From Symbiobacterium sp040797425 (GTDB lineage: Bacteria; Bacillota; Sulfobacillia; Symbiobacteriales; Symbiobacteriaceae): a DNA stretch of 64,000 nucleotides. Shown piece after piece: positions 1 through 7,617 of this stretch (position 1 is its first letter; the number at the start of each line of letters is the position of its first letter). The stretch is from assembly GCF_040797425.1 (NCBI RefSeq), contig NZ_JBFNEH010000014.1:1-64000 (forward strand), written 5' to 3'. Below the pieces are notes generated by a model, which searched no databases, was not told the origin of the DNA, and was given only the letters and a program-made list of their open reading frames with translations. Made by a program: the position numbers and the translations under genes.

Positions 1-719
1 CCCTCCACCTGGAGTCGGGCGCCCGGAAGGTCATCATCACCACGGCGACCAAGGATCCGGACGTCACCATCGTGATCGGCGTCAACGAGGAGACTTACTG
101 CCCCGACCGACACCACGTGATTGCGGCTGCCTCATGCACCACCAACTGCCTCGCCCCGGTGGCGAAGGTAATGCATGAGACCTTCGGCATCGAGAGCGGG
201 TTGATGACCACCGTACACGCGTACACCAACGACCAGAATATGTTGGACAACCCGCACCGCGACCTCAGGCGGGCCCGGTCGGCGACCGCCTCGATCATCC
301 CCACCACCACCGGTGCTGCCAGGGCGGTGGCGCAGGTGCTGCCCGAGCTGAAAGGCCGCCTGAACGGCTTCGCCCTGCGCGTGCCCACGCCCGACGTCTC
401 GGTGGTGGACCTGGTGGCCCGGCTCTCCCGGTCGGCCAGCCGCGAGGAGATCAACCAGGCGCTCCGGGAGGCGGCTGAAGGCCCCCTGCGGGGGATTCTC
501 GCCTACACCGAGGAGGAGCTGGTCTCGACCGACTACGTCGGCGACTCGCACTCCTCCATCGTGGACGGCTCCCTGACCATGGTCGGCCCCGACGGCCTGG
601 CCAAGGTGGTCGCCTGGTATGACAACGAGTGGGGCTACTCCTGCCGGGTCGTGGACCTCGCCGCGCTGGTGGCCCGCCACCTCGCCCTCGGGGAGACGGA
701 GTCGAACGCGGCGGACTGA
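1..719 (+). CDS. gap: Glyceraldehyde-3-phosphate dehydrogenase, type I (5' end outside window)
   Basis: Glycolytic NAD(P)-dependent oxidation of glyceraldehyde 3-phosphate to 1,3-bisphosphoglycerate in the cytoplasm. The reading frame is already open at base 3 and the N-terminal NAD-binding half lies before the window. What remains starts in the family motif HLESGARKVIIT and runs through the catalytic-cysteine loop AASCTTNCLAP (around base 130), the TVHAYTNDQ segment, the phosphate-binding ATASIIPTTTGAA segment and the C-terminal WYDNEWGYSCR block. All expected active-site blocks of this part are present and the C-terminus has normal length. A small gene follows 61 bases downstream and may be co-transcribed, ending at the hairpin at 974-1012. 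Family assignment is secure. Confidence 0.97.
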   Translation, partial: LHLESGARKVIITTATKDPDVTIVIGVNEETYCPDRHHVIAAASCTTNCLAPVAKVMHETFGIESGLMTTVHAYTNDQNMLDNPHRDLRRARSATASIIPTTTGAARAVAQVLPELKGRLNGFALRVPTPDVSVVDLVARLSRSASREEINQALREAAEGPLRGILAYTEEELVSTDYVGDSHSSIVDGSLTMVGPDGLAKVVAWYDNEWGYSCRVVDLAALVARHLALGETESNAAD

Positions 720-780
720 GCCTGCCCCCGGCCGTCAACGGGCCGCTGAACGCGCAGACTACCCGCGGGAGGTGATCTGC

Positions 781-966
781 GTGAGCCAGGGTCAGCCGCC
801 CCGCGGCAGGACCGGCGAGAAGGTGCGGGAGTCGGGAACCTACAAGTGCGAGGACAACACCCGATGGACCTACGTGGCCGGCGACGAGTTTCGGGCGTGT
901 CCGTCCACCGGGAAACCCACCGTCTGGGAGAAGACCAGCGAACCGGAACACGCCGACAGCCGCTGA
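781..966 (+). CDS. Small 61-residue protein, YjzC-like
   Basis: GTG start at 781 with an unusually strong ribosome binding site (GGGAGGTGAT, 772-781 region) a few bases upstream. The 61-residue product is hydrophilic, without a signal peptide or membrane segment. It has a GEKVRESGTYKC stretch, then WTYVAGDEF and ACPSTGKPTVWEK. This resembles the small YjzC-type proteins of Bacillota (a PGEKAP..GIY-like opening and an AGE/AGD..FP..P..W ending), with two cysteines that could bind metal but no complete zinc ribbon. The function is unknown. It lies 61 bases behind gap and directly before a strong terminator, so it is probably the last gene of the gap transcript. Confidence 0.6.
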   Translation: MSQGQPPRGRTGEKVRESGTYKCEDNTRWTYVAGDEFRACPSTGKPTVWEKTSEPEHADSR

Positions 967-973
967 GAAACAG

Positions 974-1016
974 GGCGGCCGCCCGTGCGTATTTTCCGCA
1001 CGGGCGGCCGCCTTCT
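974..1016. terminator. Rho-independent-type terminator between convergent genes
   Basis: Perfect 16-bp stem (974-989 with 997-1012) around a 7-base AT-rich loop, followed by TTCTG. It sits between the convergent small protein gene and the dehydrogenase gene and may work in both directions. Confidence 0.75.
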
Positions 1017-1029
1017 GTCCCGGCAGCGC

Positions 1030-1965
1030 CTAGTACCCCCGGGACCGGTCCACCAGCCCGACGAGCGGCTCGCCCCGCTCCCACCGCCGCAGGTTGGCCA
1101 CGAAGTACTCCGCCACCTCTTCGGGGAGGCTGGGCCCGCTCATGTGGGGCGTCACCGTGATGCCGGGCTCCGTCCAGAACGGGTGCGACGGCGGCAGCGG
1201 CTCCACCGCGAACACGTCCAGGACGGCCTGGATGCGGCCGCTGCGAACCGCCCGGAGGATCGCGCCCTCGTCGATGGTCGCCCCCCGTCCCACATTGATG
1301 AGCAGCGCCCTCTCCCGCATCGCCTCGGGGTCGATGAGGCCGCGGCTCTCCGGCGTGTCGGGCAGAGTGCTTACGAGGTAGTCGACGCCGGCGATGAACT
1401 CCGCGACCTCGGCCGGCATGAAAAGCCGGTCCACATGGGGCCGCGGCCGCTTGGTGCGGGCGAGGCCCCACACCTCCATGCCGAAGGCTTTCCCTCGGGC
1501 CGCGATCTCGAGGCCGATGGAGCCCACCCCGGCGACCCCTAGCCGCTTGCCCGCCAGCCGCCCGGCCGCAAACGGCTCCCAGCGGCGCTCCGCCTGCGCC
1601 GCGTACTGGCGCCTGAGCTGCTGGGCATGGGCCAGCATGTGGGCGAACACGTACTCGCTCATGACCGGGCCGAAGAGCCCCTCCACCCGGGTGAGCAGCA
1701 CGTGCGCAGGCAGCGGGGCCGCGACCAGGTCCTCCACGCCCGCCCCCATCGCCTGCACCCAGCGCAGGCGCCGCGCCTCCCGGAAAAGGTCGGTGGGGAA
1801 GCGCCAGCAGAAGAGAATCTCGGCCTCGGCCACCGCCCGGGCAGCCTCCTCCGGCGTGGCGCACGGGATGAGACGGTATTCTGCCGAAGCAGGCAGCAGA
1901 CGAGCTACCAGGTCTGTATATTTAGTGGCACGGGTCCGTTCGTAGATCAGGATTGTGCCGGGCAT
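1030..1965 (-). CDS. D-2-hydroxyacid dehydrogenase (glyoxylate/hydroxypyruvate reductase-like)
   Basis: A 311-residue NAD(P)-dependent D-isomer-specific 2-hydroxyacid dehydrogenase. Visible family signatures are the Rossmann motif GVAGVGSIGLEIA (about residues 142-154), the LLINVGRGATIDEGAIL block with the substrate-binding arginine, the catalytic glutamate in FAVEPLPPSHPFW and the catalytic histidine in TPHMSG near residue 273. Its length matches the short GhrA-like subgroup. It reduces a 2-keto acid such as glyoxylate or hydroxypyruvate; the exact substrate cannot be read from sequence. It stands alone, convergent with the gap transcript and separated from the next minus-strand gene by about 20 bases, so it may share a transcript with the small membrane protein at 1989-2210. 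Confidence 0.9.
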   Translation of the reverse strand: MPGTILIYERTRATKYTDLVARLLPASAEYRLIPCATPEEAARAVAEAEILFCWRFPTDLFREARRLRWVQAMGAGVEDLVAAPLPAHVLLTRVEGLFGPVMSEYVFAHMLAHAQQLRRQYAAQAERRWEPFAAGRLAGKRLGVAGVGSIGLEIAARGKAFGMEVWGLARTKRPRPHVDRLFMPAEVAEFIAGVDYLVSTLPDTPESRGLIDPEAMRERALLINVGRGATIDEGAILRAVRSGRIQAVLDVFAVEPLPPSHPFWTEPGITVTPHMSGPSLPEEVAEYFVANLRRWERGEPLVGLVDRSRGY

Positions 1966-1988
1966 GTCGCTCCTCCCCCAGCCTCAGG

Positions 1989-2210
1989 TTAACGCCCGGT
2001 CCCGCTGCGCACGCGGTCAGAGGCGATGCCCACGCCCGTGCCCAGGGCGAGCACCACGGCGACGGTGATCGCCACGTACCGCCCGGTCGGATCCCACGTG
2101 AACACGGCGAAGGGGCTCCGGCCCCACACCGCCTCCATGCCCATGTGGACCAGCAGCAAGACCACCCAGATTCCCAGCGTGACCAGGAACCCGATCAGTC
2201 CCCCACGCAT
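1989..2210 (-). CDS. Small two-helix membrane protein
   Basis: A 73-residue protein of unknown function. It has two predicted membrane helices: about residues 4-24 (IGFLVTLGIWVVLLLVHMGM) and about residues 46-63 (YVAITVAVVLALGTGVGIA). The ATG is preceded by AAAGGGGGAGGATCC, an excellent ribosome binding site, which supports a real gene. It lies 23 bases upstream of the hydroxyacid dehydrogenase on the same strand, so co-transcription is likely. No family recognised. Confidence 0.65.
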   Translation of the reverse strand: MRGGLIGFLVTLGIWVVLLLVHMGMEAVWGRSPFAVFTWDPTGRYVAITVAVVLALGTGVGIASDRVRSGTGR

Positions 2211-2306
2211 GGATCCTCCCCCTTTCGCTGCAACATTCGGCGCTTTCCCGCCGGGATCCTGTCGGCGAGCAGGACCGACCGCGCCGGTCAGAGAGGGGGG
2301 TCAGCG

Positions 2307-3068
2307 GTGACCGATCCGTTCACGCTCCTGCTCATGACGCTCTTCGGCTATGTCGGGGTACCGACGTTCCTGGCCCGCGCGGGCTTCTCCCGCGTGCTGA
2401 AGCGTCTGCCCGAGACCCCGCCGCAGGTGGCCCTCACCTTCGACGACGGCCCGGATCCCGTCTGGACCCCGCGGATCCTCGAGATTCTGGACCGCCACGG
2501 TGTGCCGGCGACGTTCTTCGTGTTGGGCAGCCAGGCGGAGCGGCATCCGGACGTGGTCCGTCAGGTGGCCGCCGCCGGCCACGAGGTCGGCGTGCACGGC
2601 TACCGCCACCGGGTGCCGGCCCTGCTCGGACTGCGGGCCACCCTGCAGGACGTGGGGGCGACGGTGCGGGTGCTCACCGAAATCCTGGGGCGGCCGCCCC
2701 GCTACTTCCGCCCGCCCTGGGGCATCTTCAACCTGTGGACGGGCCTCGCCGCCAGGCGCTACAACCTCTTCCCGGTCGTCTGGTCCCTCTATGTCTCCGA
2801 GTGGTCGCGCAGCACCACCGCACACTCCATCTACGTGGACGCGATGCGCCGCGCGCAGCCGGGCACCGTGATCCTGCTGCACGACTGCGCCGGCCCCGGC
2901 TCGCGGCCCGACGCCCCGGCAATCGTGGCCAGGGCCCTGCCGCGGCTCATCACCGGGCTCAGGCGCAGGGGGCTCCAGCTGGTCAGCCTCTCCCGGCTGC
3001 TCGTACACACGAAAGGAGGGCTGCCCCATGCGCCCGGTGATTCGAGCGTGGGATCGCCTCGCCCGTAA
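2307..3068 (+). CDS. Polysaccharide deacetylase (NodB homology domain)
   Basis: A 253-residue divalent-metal-dependent carbohydrate esterase family 4 protein, expected to remove acetyl groups from peptidoglycan or another amino-sugar polymer. The NodB motifs are in order: TFDDGPD (catalytic base and metal Asp, about residues 44-50), HGYRH (metal histidines, about residue 98), RPPWG (motif 3) and LLHD near residue 190 (motif 5). The N-terminus has a hydrophobic stretch (FTLLLMTLFGYVGVP) that could be an uncleaved anchor. The GTG at 2307 was chosen because GAGAGGGGGG lies 6 bases upstream. Its end overlaps the next gene by 41 bases, which suggests translational coupling. Confidence 0.9.
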   Translation: MTDPFTLLLMTLFGYVGVPTFLARAGFSRVLKRLPETPPQVALTFDDGPDPVWTPRILEILDRHGVPATFFVLGSQAERHPDVVRQVAAAGHEVGVHGYRHRVPALLGLRATLQDVGATVRVLTEILGRPPRYFRPPWGIFNLWTGLAARRYNLFPVVWSLYVSEWSRSTTAHSIYVDAMRRAQPGTVILLHDCAGPGSRPDAPAIVARALPRLITGLRRRGLQLVSLSRLLVHTKGGLPHAPGDSSVGSPRP

Positions 3069-3576
3069 CCTGTTCTCCATCCGTCCGGCCCGGGATGGCG
3101 GCGTGCTGGGCTACGCCCTGCGCCGGTACCCCGGGCGCGGCATGGTCACGGTCGGCGGGGCGACGCTCCGCCGGGGCGACCTGGTGCTGGAACTGCACCT
3201 GGACAGCCGCCTCCTGGCCGCGGAGACGGCGGACGAGTCCACCCACCACCGCATCCTTCGACTGCGCCGGACCCTGCTCGCCGACCTCCGGGCCCTCGCC
3301 CGACAGGTGGAATCCGACCCCCGCCTGGGCCGCGCCGCCGGGCTGTGGGCCCTGACGGTCCTGCACCGCGGGGTGGGGGCCCTCGGCTTCACCGTGGCCG
3401 AGCCCCGCCCGGTGCCGTTCGGCCGCCTTTCCACCTGGTACATGCGGCTGCTGCTGGCCGCATACCACCCCGACGGGAACCGCCGACTGCAACAACGGAG
3501 GCCAGAGCTGGTGGCCAGGGAAATCTTCCTGCCCATGGCCGAGTTCCGGGCGCGGTATGGGGGGAAGCAGGCGTAA
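3028..3576 (+). CDS. YkoP-like conserved protein paired with deacetylase
   Basis: A 182-residue soluble protein whose ATG at 3028 lies inside the deacetylase gene, behind AAAGGAGG (3013-3020), so translation is probably coupled. The sequence has a compact alpha/beta core (GDLVLELHLDSRLLAAE), a long charged helix region and a C-terminal segment (REIFLPMAEFRARYG) typical of the YkoP-type proteins that accompany polysaccharide deacetylases in Bacillota. The family match is from memory of this arrangement and is tentative. No catalytic motif was identified. A role in the same envelope process as the deacetylase is inferred from the overlap. Confidence 0.65.
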   Translation: MRPVIRAWDRLARNLFSIRPARDGGVLGYALRRYPGRGMVTVGGATLRRGDLVLELHLDSRLLAAETADESTHHRILRLRRTLLADLRALARQVESDPRLGRAAGLWALTVLHRGVGALGFTVAEPRPVPFGRLSTWYMRLLLAAYHPDGNRRLQQRRPELVAREIFLPMAEFRARYGGKQA

Positions 3577-3625
3577 CCCGGGGGCGAGGCTCGCAAAGCT
3601 CCCCGCCCCCGTCACGGCAATGAAA

Positions 3626-3655
3626 TGAGCCACCCCCATGCACGGGCGTGGCTCA
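3626..3655. terminator. Hairpin between convergent genes
   Basis: Inverted repeat TGAGCCAC/GTGGCTCA (3626-3633 with 3648-3655) between the YkoP-like gene and the convergent transporter gene. There is no clear T-run, so termination is inferred from position. Confidence 0.45.
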
Positions 3656-3677
3656 CCTTGTACTCCAATATGCCCGG

Positions 3678-5345
3678 TCACATCAGCAGCGCCAGCAGCA
3701 ACGGCGCCAGGACGATCTTCACCACCATGGACAAGGGGTAGACCGTCACGTACCCCACGTTGGGCAGCTCATTCTCCGCCTCGTCGAGGGCAAAGCCGAG
3801 CGTCGCGGACTGGGTCTGCATGCCGGCCACCATGCCGGTGAGGAGCCCCATGGGGATCTTCATCCAGCGGTAGCCCACGTAGAGCATCATCCAGGCGCAG
3901 AGCATGGTGATGACAGCGCTGGCGCCCAGCATGGCCCAACCCCGGGGCTGGGCCAGCACCCGCACAAACTCGTAACCCGAGCGCGTGCCCACCGCGGCGA
4001 GGAAGATCGTGAGCGCCACCTGCCGCAGCAGCAGGTTGGCGCTGTAAGGCAGCACCCAGACCAGCGGGCCGGTGCGCTGCAGGGCGCTGAGCACGAGCCC
4101 GACGATCAGCGGCCCGCCCGCCAGCCCGAGCTTCACCGTGATGCCGCCGGGCAGGGGAATGGGCAGCATTCCCAGGCCGATGCCCAGCACCATCCCCAGC
4201 GCCAGAGCCGTCACATCGATCTCAGACACGGCCTTGAAGGAGTCGCCGAAGTAGCGGGCGACCTCGTCCATGCGCTCCCGCCGGGCGAGCACCCGCACCC
4301 GGTCGCCCAGCTCCAGCGCCATGTCGGCATGGGGCAGCAGCTCCAGGTCGCCCCGCCACACCCGGGAGACCACCACGCCGAAGCGGTGGGTGAGTTCCAG
4401 CTCCCGCAGGGTGCGTCCGGCCAACTCCGGGTTGGAGACGAAGACCTGGCGCATGTCGACCTCGGACCGGTCGAGGTCGGCCTCCACCTCGCTGACGGCA
4501 CCGATGGCGCGGGCCGCCCGCTCCAGTTCCTCCACCGTGCCCACGGCGGTGAGCAGGTCGCCGTGCTCGAGCCGGCTGCCCCAGTTGGCCACCTCGGCGT
4601 GCTCCCCGCGCCGGATGCGTCCGAAGACCACTTTCAGCCGGTGGACGGCCACCACTTCGTTGACGGTGTGGCCCACCACCTCGGGCCGCTCCACCCGCAA
4701 CGTCCAGCAGGTGATCTCCTCCGAGACGCCGGGCATGTCCTTCAGCGACCGGGCCTCGGCCCGGTAGTCGATGCGGAATACGCGCTGCGCCAGATAGATG
4801 GCCAGAATCATCCCGATCACGCTGACGGGGTAGGCGATGGAGTAGCCCACCACCGGTCCGGTGGCGTACGCGGTGGCCCCCGTACGGGTGAGGTACTCGA
4901 CTGAGGCAGCCATCGCCGGAGTGGAAGTCAGCACGCCGGAGTAGAGGCCGGCCGTCTCGCCGGGGTGCAGCCCCAGCAGGTAATGGGGAACCAGCAACAA
5001 GAGGGCGGCCAGGAGGATGGCGGCAACAGCCAGGAGGTTATGGCCGACCCCCCTGCCGCGGAAGGAGCGGAAGAAGCCGGGACCGCTGCTGAGGCCCACG
5101 CAGTAGACGAACAGCGCCAGGCCGAACTCAAAAACGATGTCCGGCAGCTTCAGGCTGGGGTCGAGGGCGCCGAAGGCCAGTCCGACGAACAGGACGGCTG
5201 CAACGCCCAGGCGCACGCCGCCAATCTTGATCCGTCCGAGCGGGTAGCCGATGCCTGCGACGAGGAAGAGCAACAGGAGCGGGTTGTTCTGCAGGATACC
5301 GAGCATGTTCTGCGGAGCCTCCAACGACGTTTGGTTCAGGTACAT
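3678..5345 (-). CDS. AspT/YidE-YbjL family transporter with two TrkA-C domains
   Basis: A 555-residue membrane exchanger of the aspartate:alanine antiporter type. The architecture is the family's usual one: an N-terminal membrane half (about residues 15-195), two central cytoplasmic TrkA-C/RCK-C domains (about 205-375, e.g. VVSRVWRGDLELLPHADM), and a second membrane half (about 380-555). The repeat motif GLSSGPGFF in the first half and GTRSGYEFV in the second are the duplicated Asp-Al_Ex signatures. The substrate cannot be told from sequence; RCK-C domains suggest regulation by a small ligand. The ATG at 5345 is the longest start; an internal ATG at 5306 with GGAGG upstream gives a more typical N-terminus and may be the true one. 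Confidence 0.85.
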   Translation of the reverse strand: MYLNQTSLEAPQNMLGILQNNPLLLLFLVAGIGYPLGRIKIGGVRLGVAAVLFVGLAFGALDPSLKLPDIVFEFGLALFVYCVGLSSGPGFFRSFRGRGVGHNLLAVAAILLAALLLLVPHYLLGLHPGETAGLYSGVLTSTPAMAASVEYLTRTGATAYATGPVVGYSIAYPVSVIGMILAIYLAQRVFRIDYRAEARSLKDMPGVSEEITCWTLRVERPEVVGHTVNEVVAVHRLKVVFGRIRRGEHAEVANWGSRLEHGDLLTAVGTVEELERAARAIGAVSEVEADLDRSEVDMRQVFVSNPELAGRTLRELELTHRFGVVVSRVWRGDLELLPHADMALELGDRVRVLARRERMDEVARYFGDSFKAVSEIDVTALALGMVLGIGLGMLPIPLPGGITVKLGLAGGPLIVGLVLSALQRTGPLVWVLPYSANLLLRQVALTIFLAAVGTRSGYEFVRVLAQPRGWAMLGASAVITMLCAWMMLYVGYRWMKIPMGLLTGMVAGMQTQSATLGFALDEAENELPNVGYVTVYPLSMVVKIVLAPLLLALLM

Positions 5346-5408
5346 CCGAATTCATTCGCTCCCCGCTCGCACGGCGCCTGCCCGCCATGGCGATTGCCGA
5401 CAGTTCCG

Positions 5409-6794
5409 TCACAGGCCCTCCAGCGGCTGCTCGTCCGAGCCGAAGCCCGCCGCCGGCGTGTACACCGGCGGTGCCCCGTTCGCTGCCGCGTCGCCCTGCG
5501 GCGTGGGCGAGTCCAGCGTCTCCCAGGCCGCCGCGCCCCCCTCCAGGTAGCGGGTGCGGTGGCCGCGCATCGCCGCGAGGGCCACCGCCTCCGGGCTCAG
5601 CACCCCATCGTCGCAGACGAACACGGCCCCGTCGGCCGGGTCGGCGACATCCAGCCAGGCCTCCAGCTGCGGCCACGGGATGTTCACGCCGCCCGGCAGC
5701 GGGCGGCTGAGCGCCACCGCCGGGTCCCGCAGGTCGATGATCTGCGGCAGCGGCCCCTCCTGCACCATCCGGCGCAACTCTTCCGGCAGGAGGGGCGGCA
5801 GCGGGTCGACCAGCCGCTCGGGCGCGTCGGTCGGCCCCCAGGCCCGGATGCGGGGGCCAAACAGCGCTCCGCCCCGCCGCCGGCGGACCGACATCCAGAG
5901 CGCGGCCACGACCGCCGGCAGCGCGGCCAGGAGGTAGAGATGGCCGGGCCGCACCCGCCGGCCCAGCTCCGGCACCGCGAGCAGCCAGAGCCAGGCGGCG
6001 GCAGCCCAGGCGAAAGCCACGGCCGCCCCGGCCAGCCGCCGGGGGCTCAGCCGCCGGGCGAGCTCGGCGCCCCACCACGTGGCGGGGACCGCTCCCGCCA
6101 CCAGCGGCGCGGCCAGCCACAGGTCGACCTGACCGGTCAGGCCCTTGCCCGCCAGGCCGCCCATGGCGCTGAAGAGCACAATCCCCACCACGGTAGTCTC
6201 CGCTGCCCGGCGGGGCCCGACCAGGCGCGCGATCAGGGGCTCCAGGAGGAAACCGCCCGCCGCTCCGACGAGTCCCGATACTGCCCCGGTGCCGGCTGAC
6301 GCCAGGGCTGCACTCCACACCGGCTGCAGCCCACGGCCTTTGGCCTGAGCACGCCCTGGCGCGCTCGGCCGCGCCCGCGCCGGCCCGCTCCCCGACTCCT
6401 GCTTCCGGCCCGCCGGCCGCCGGGGCACCAGCAGCAGGAGGCCGGCCACCGTGGCAAACGCAGCCAGAAGGAAGAGCAGCGCTCTTCCTGGCAGCCGCGC
6501 CGAAACCAGGCCCCCGACCAGCGCCGCCCCGGCCCCGGCCAGCCCGGGCACCAGCAAGAGCCGCAACTCCTTCCCGCCTGCGATCCGCCGGCTCCAGAGG
6601 GAGACCGCGGCCCACAGCAGGCCGTAGAGCAGTGTGATGGAGGCAACGGCGTGCACACTGAGGTCGCTGAGCCCCAGGATGTGCGGCACGGTGAGCAGCA
6701 GCGGCGACAGCACCACCGCGCCACCCAGGCCCAGCAGTCCGGCGATGAACCCTCCGGTGATGCCAACTCCGATCAGCAGCGCCGTCTGCGTCAT
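5409..6794 (-). CDS. TauE/SafE-type sulfur-anion exporter fused to a rhodanese-like domain
   Basis: A 461-residue fusion. Residues 1 to about 300 form a TauE/SafE permease (IPR002781 type) with duplicated glycine-rich motifs GGFIAGLLGLGGAVV near the N-terminus and GAVSGLVGAAGGFLLEP in the second half, typical of sulfite, sulfoacetate or taurine-product exporters. After about residue 330 comes a rhodanese-like fold: QIIDLRDP, then the sulfur-accepting cysteine at residue 394 in VFVCDDGVLS, then a GHRTRYLEGGAAAW helix-strand ending. The active loop differs from the canonical CxxGxR. The fusion suggests persulfide or thiosulfate/sulfite handling linked to export. The ATG at 6794 is preferred over one 14 codons upstream because the membrane helix begins there. 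Confidence 0.85.
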   Translation of the reverse strand: MTQTALLIGVGITGGFIAGLLGLGGAVVLSPLLLTVPHILGLSDLSVHAVASITLLYGLLWAAVSLWSRRIAGGKELRLLLVPGLAGAGAALVGGLVSARLPGRALLFLLAAFATVAGLLLLVPRRPAGRKQESGSGPARARPSAPGRAQAKGRGLQPVWSAALASAGTGAVSGLVGAAGGFLLEPLIARLVGPRRAAETTVVGIVLFSAMGGLAGKGLTGQVDLWLAAPLVAGAVPATWWGAELARRLSPRRLAGAAVAFAWAAAAWLWLLAVPELGRRVRPGHLYLLAALPAVVAALWMSVRRRRGGALFGPRIRAWGPTDAPERLVDPLPPLLPEELRRMVQEGPLPQIIDLRDPAVALSRPLPGGVNIPWPQLEAWLDVADPADGAVFVCDDGVLSPEAVALAAMRGHRTRYLEGGAAAWETLDSPTPQGDAAANGAPPVYTPAAGFGSDEQPLEGL

Positions 6795-6891
6795 CGCCCC
6801 GTCTGGCGCTTCCCCCTTCCCGCCCGGGTGTCGCATTCTACCGTCTAGTCTTCCCCACCGGCGGACAGGCTAGGCGGCGGAGGATGAGAGC

Positions 6892-7473
6892 ATGTCGGCG
6901 GCGCTTCACCGCTATTTGGATCGGCTGGCCCGGGTGATGGGGGTGCGGCCGACCTGCGAGAGCGTGGTTCGCCTCTGGGAGGCTGCCGGGCGCCCGGGGA
7001 GCCTGCACCTGCTGGACGCGGGCACGGGCGGATGGGCGGTCGTCTCGTCCCTGCTCCGGTGGGCGGACCGGACCGGGGTGCGCATCGCCATCACGCGGCT
7101 GGAGCCGGACCCGCAGGCCTGTATGCGCGCCGCGCGCCGCTTCGCCGGAGAGCCGCGGGTCCGGGTCGTGCAGGGGGACCGGCGGCAGCTCCGGCCGGCC
7201 TCGGCCGACATCGTCGCGGCCCTGGGGCTGCTCCGCGGCCTGCCGCCCGTCCAGGTTCCCTGGATGCTGCTGCACTGGCGGGAGGCCGCCCGCATCGGCG
7301 TGGTGGCAGTGGAGCCGTGGGGTTTCAGCGCCGGGGATGTGGCGGAACTGCGCAGCTACCCGGGCCTGGAGGAGCTGCGGTACAGGAGGCGCCGCTGGTT
7401 CTGCGGCCAGATCACACTGGCGGTGGCGTCGCCGCCATGCGGGCGCTGGCGGGACGGACGGGCGGGCAGATGA
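6892..7473 (+). CDS. Class I SAM-dependent methyltransferase-like protein
   Basis: A 193-residue protein with a Rossmann methyltransferase start: HLLDAGTGGWAVVSSLL (motif I, about residues 38-54), an acidic residue at the end of strand 2 (RLEPDP), and a motif II-III region (VVQGDRRQLRPASADIVAALGLL). Family methyltransferases use S-adenosylmethionine; the acceptor cannot be predicted. Start ATG at 6892 has GGCGGAGGATGAG upstream. It stands alone, divergent from the sulfur exporter by about 100 bases and convergent with the NCS2 permease. Confidence 0.75.
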   Translation: MSAALHRYLDRLARVMGVRPTCESVVRLWEAAGRPGSLHLLDAGTGGWAVVSSLLRWADRTGVRIAITRLEPDPQACMRAARRFAGEPRVRVVQGDRRQLRPASADIVAALGLLRGLPPVQVPWMLLHWREAARIGVVAVEPWGFSAGDVAELRSYPGLEELRYRRRRWFCGQITLAVASPPCGRWRDGRAGR

Positions 7474-7617
7474 CGCCGGGCGCCCACCCGCCCCCGCGGG
7501 GTGGCGGCCGGGCCGGTGGAAGACCCGGTCGGCCCAGGAGAGTGCAGGAGAAGAGCCGGGGCCGGTGAAGCGCACGGCCCCGGGTGTGGGGGCAGTGCCG
7601 TCAGGCCATCCAAGACC

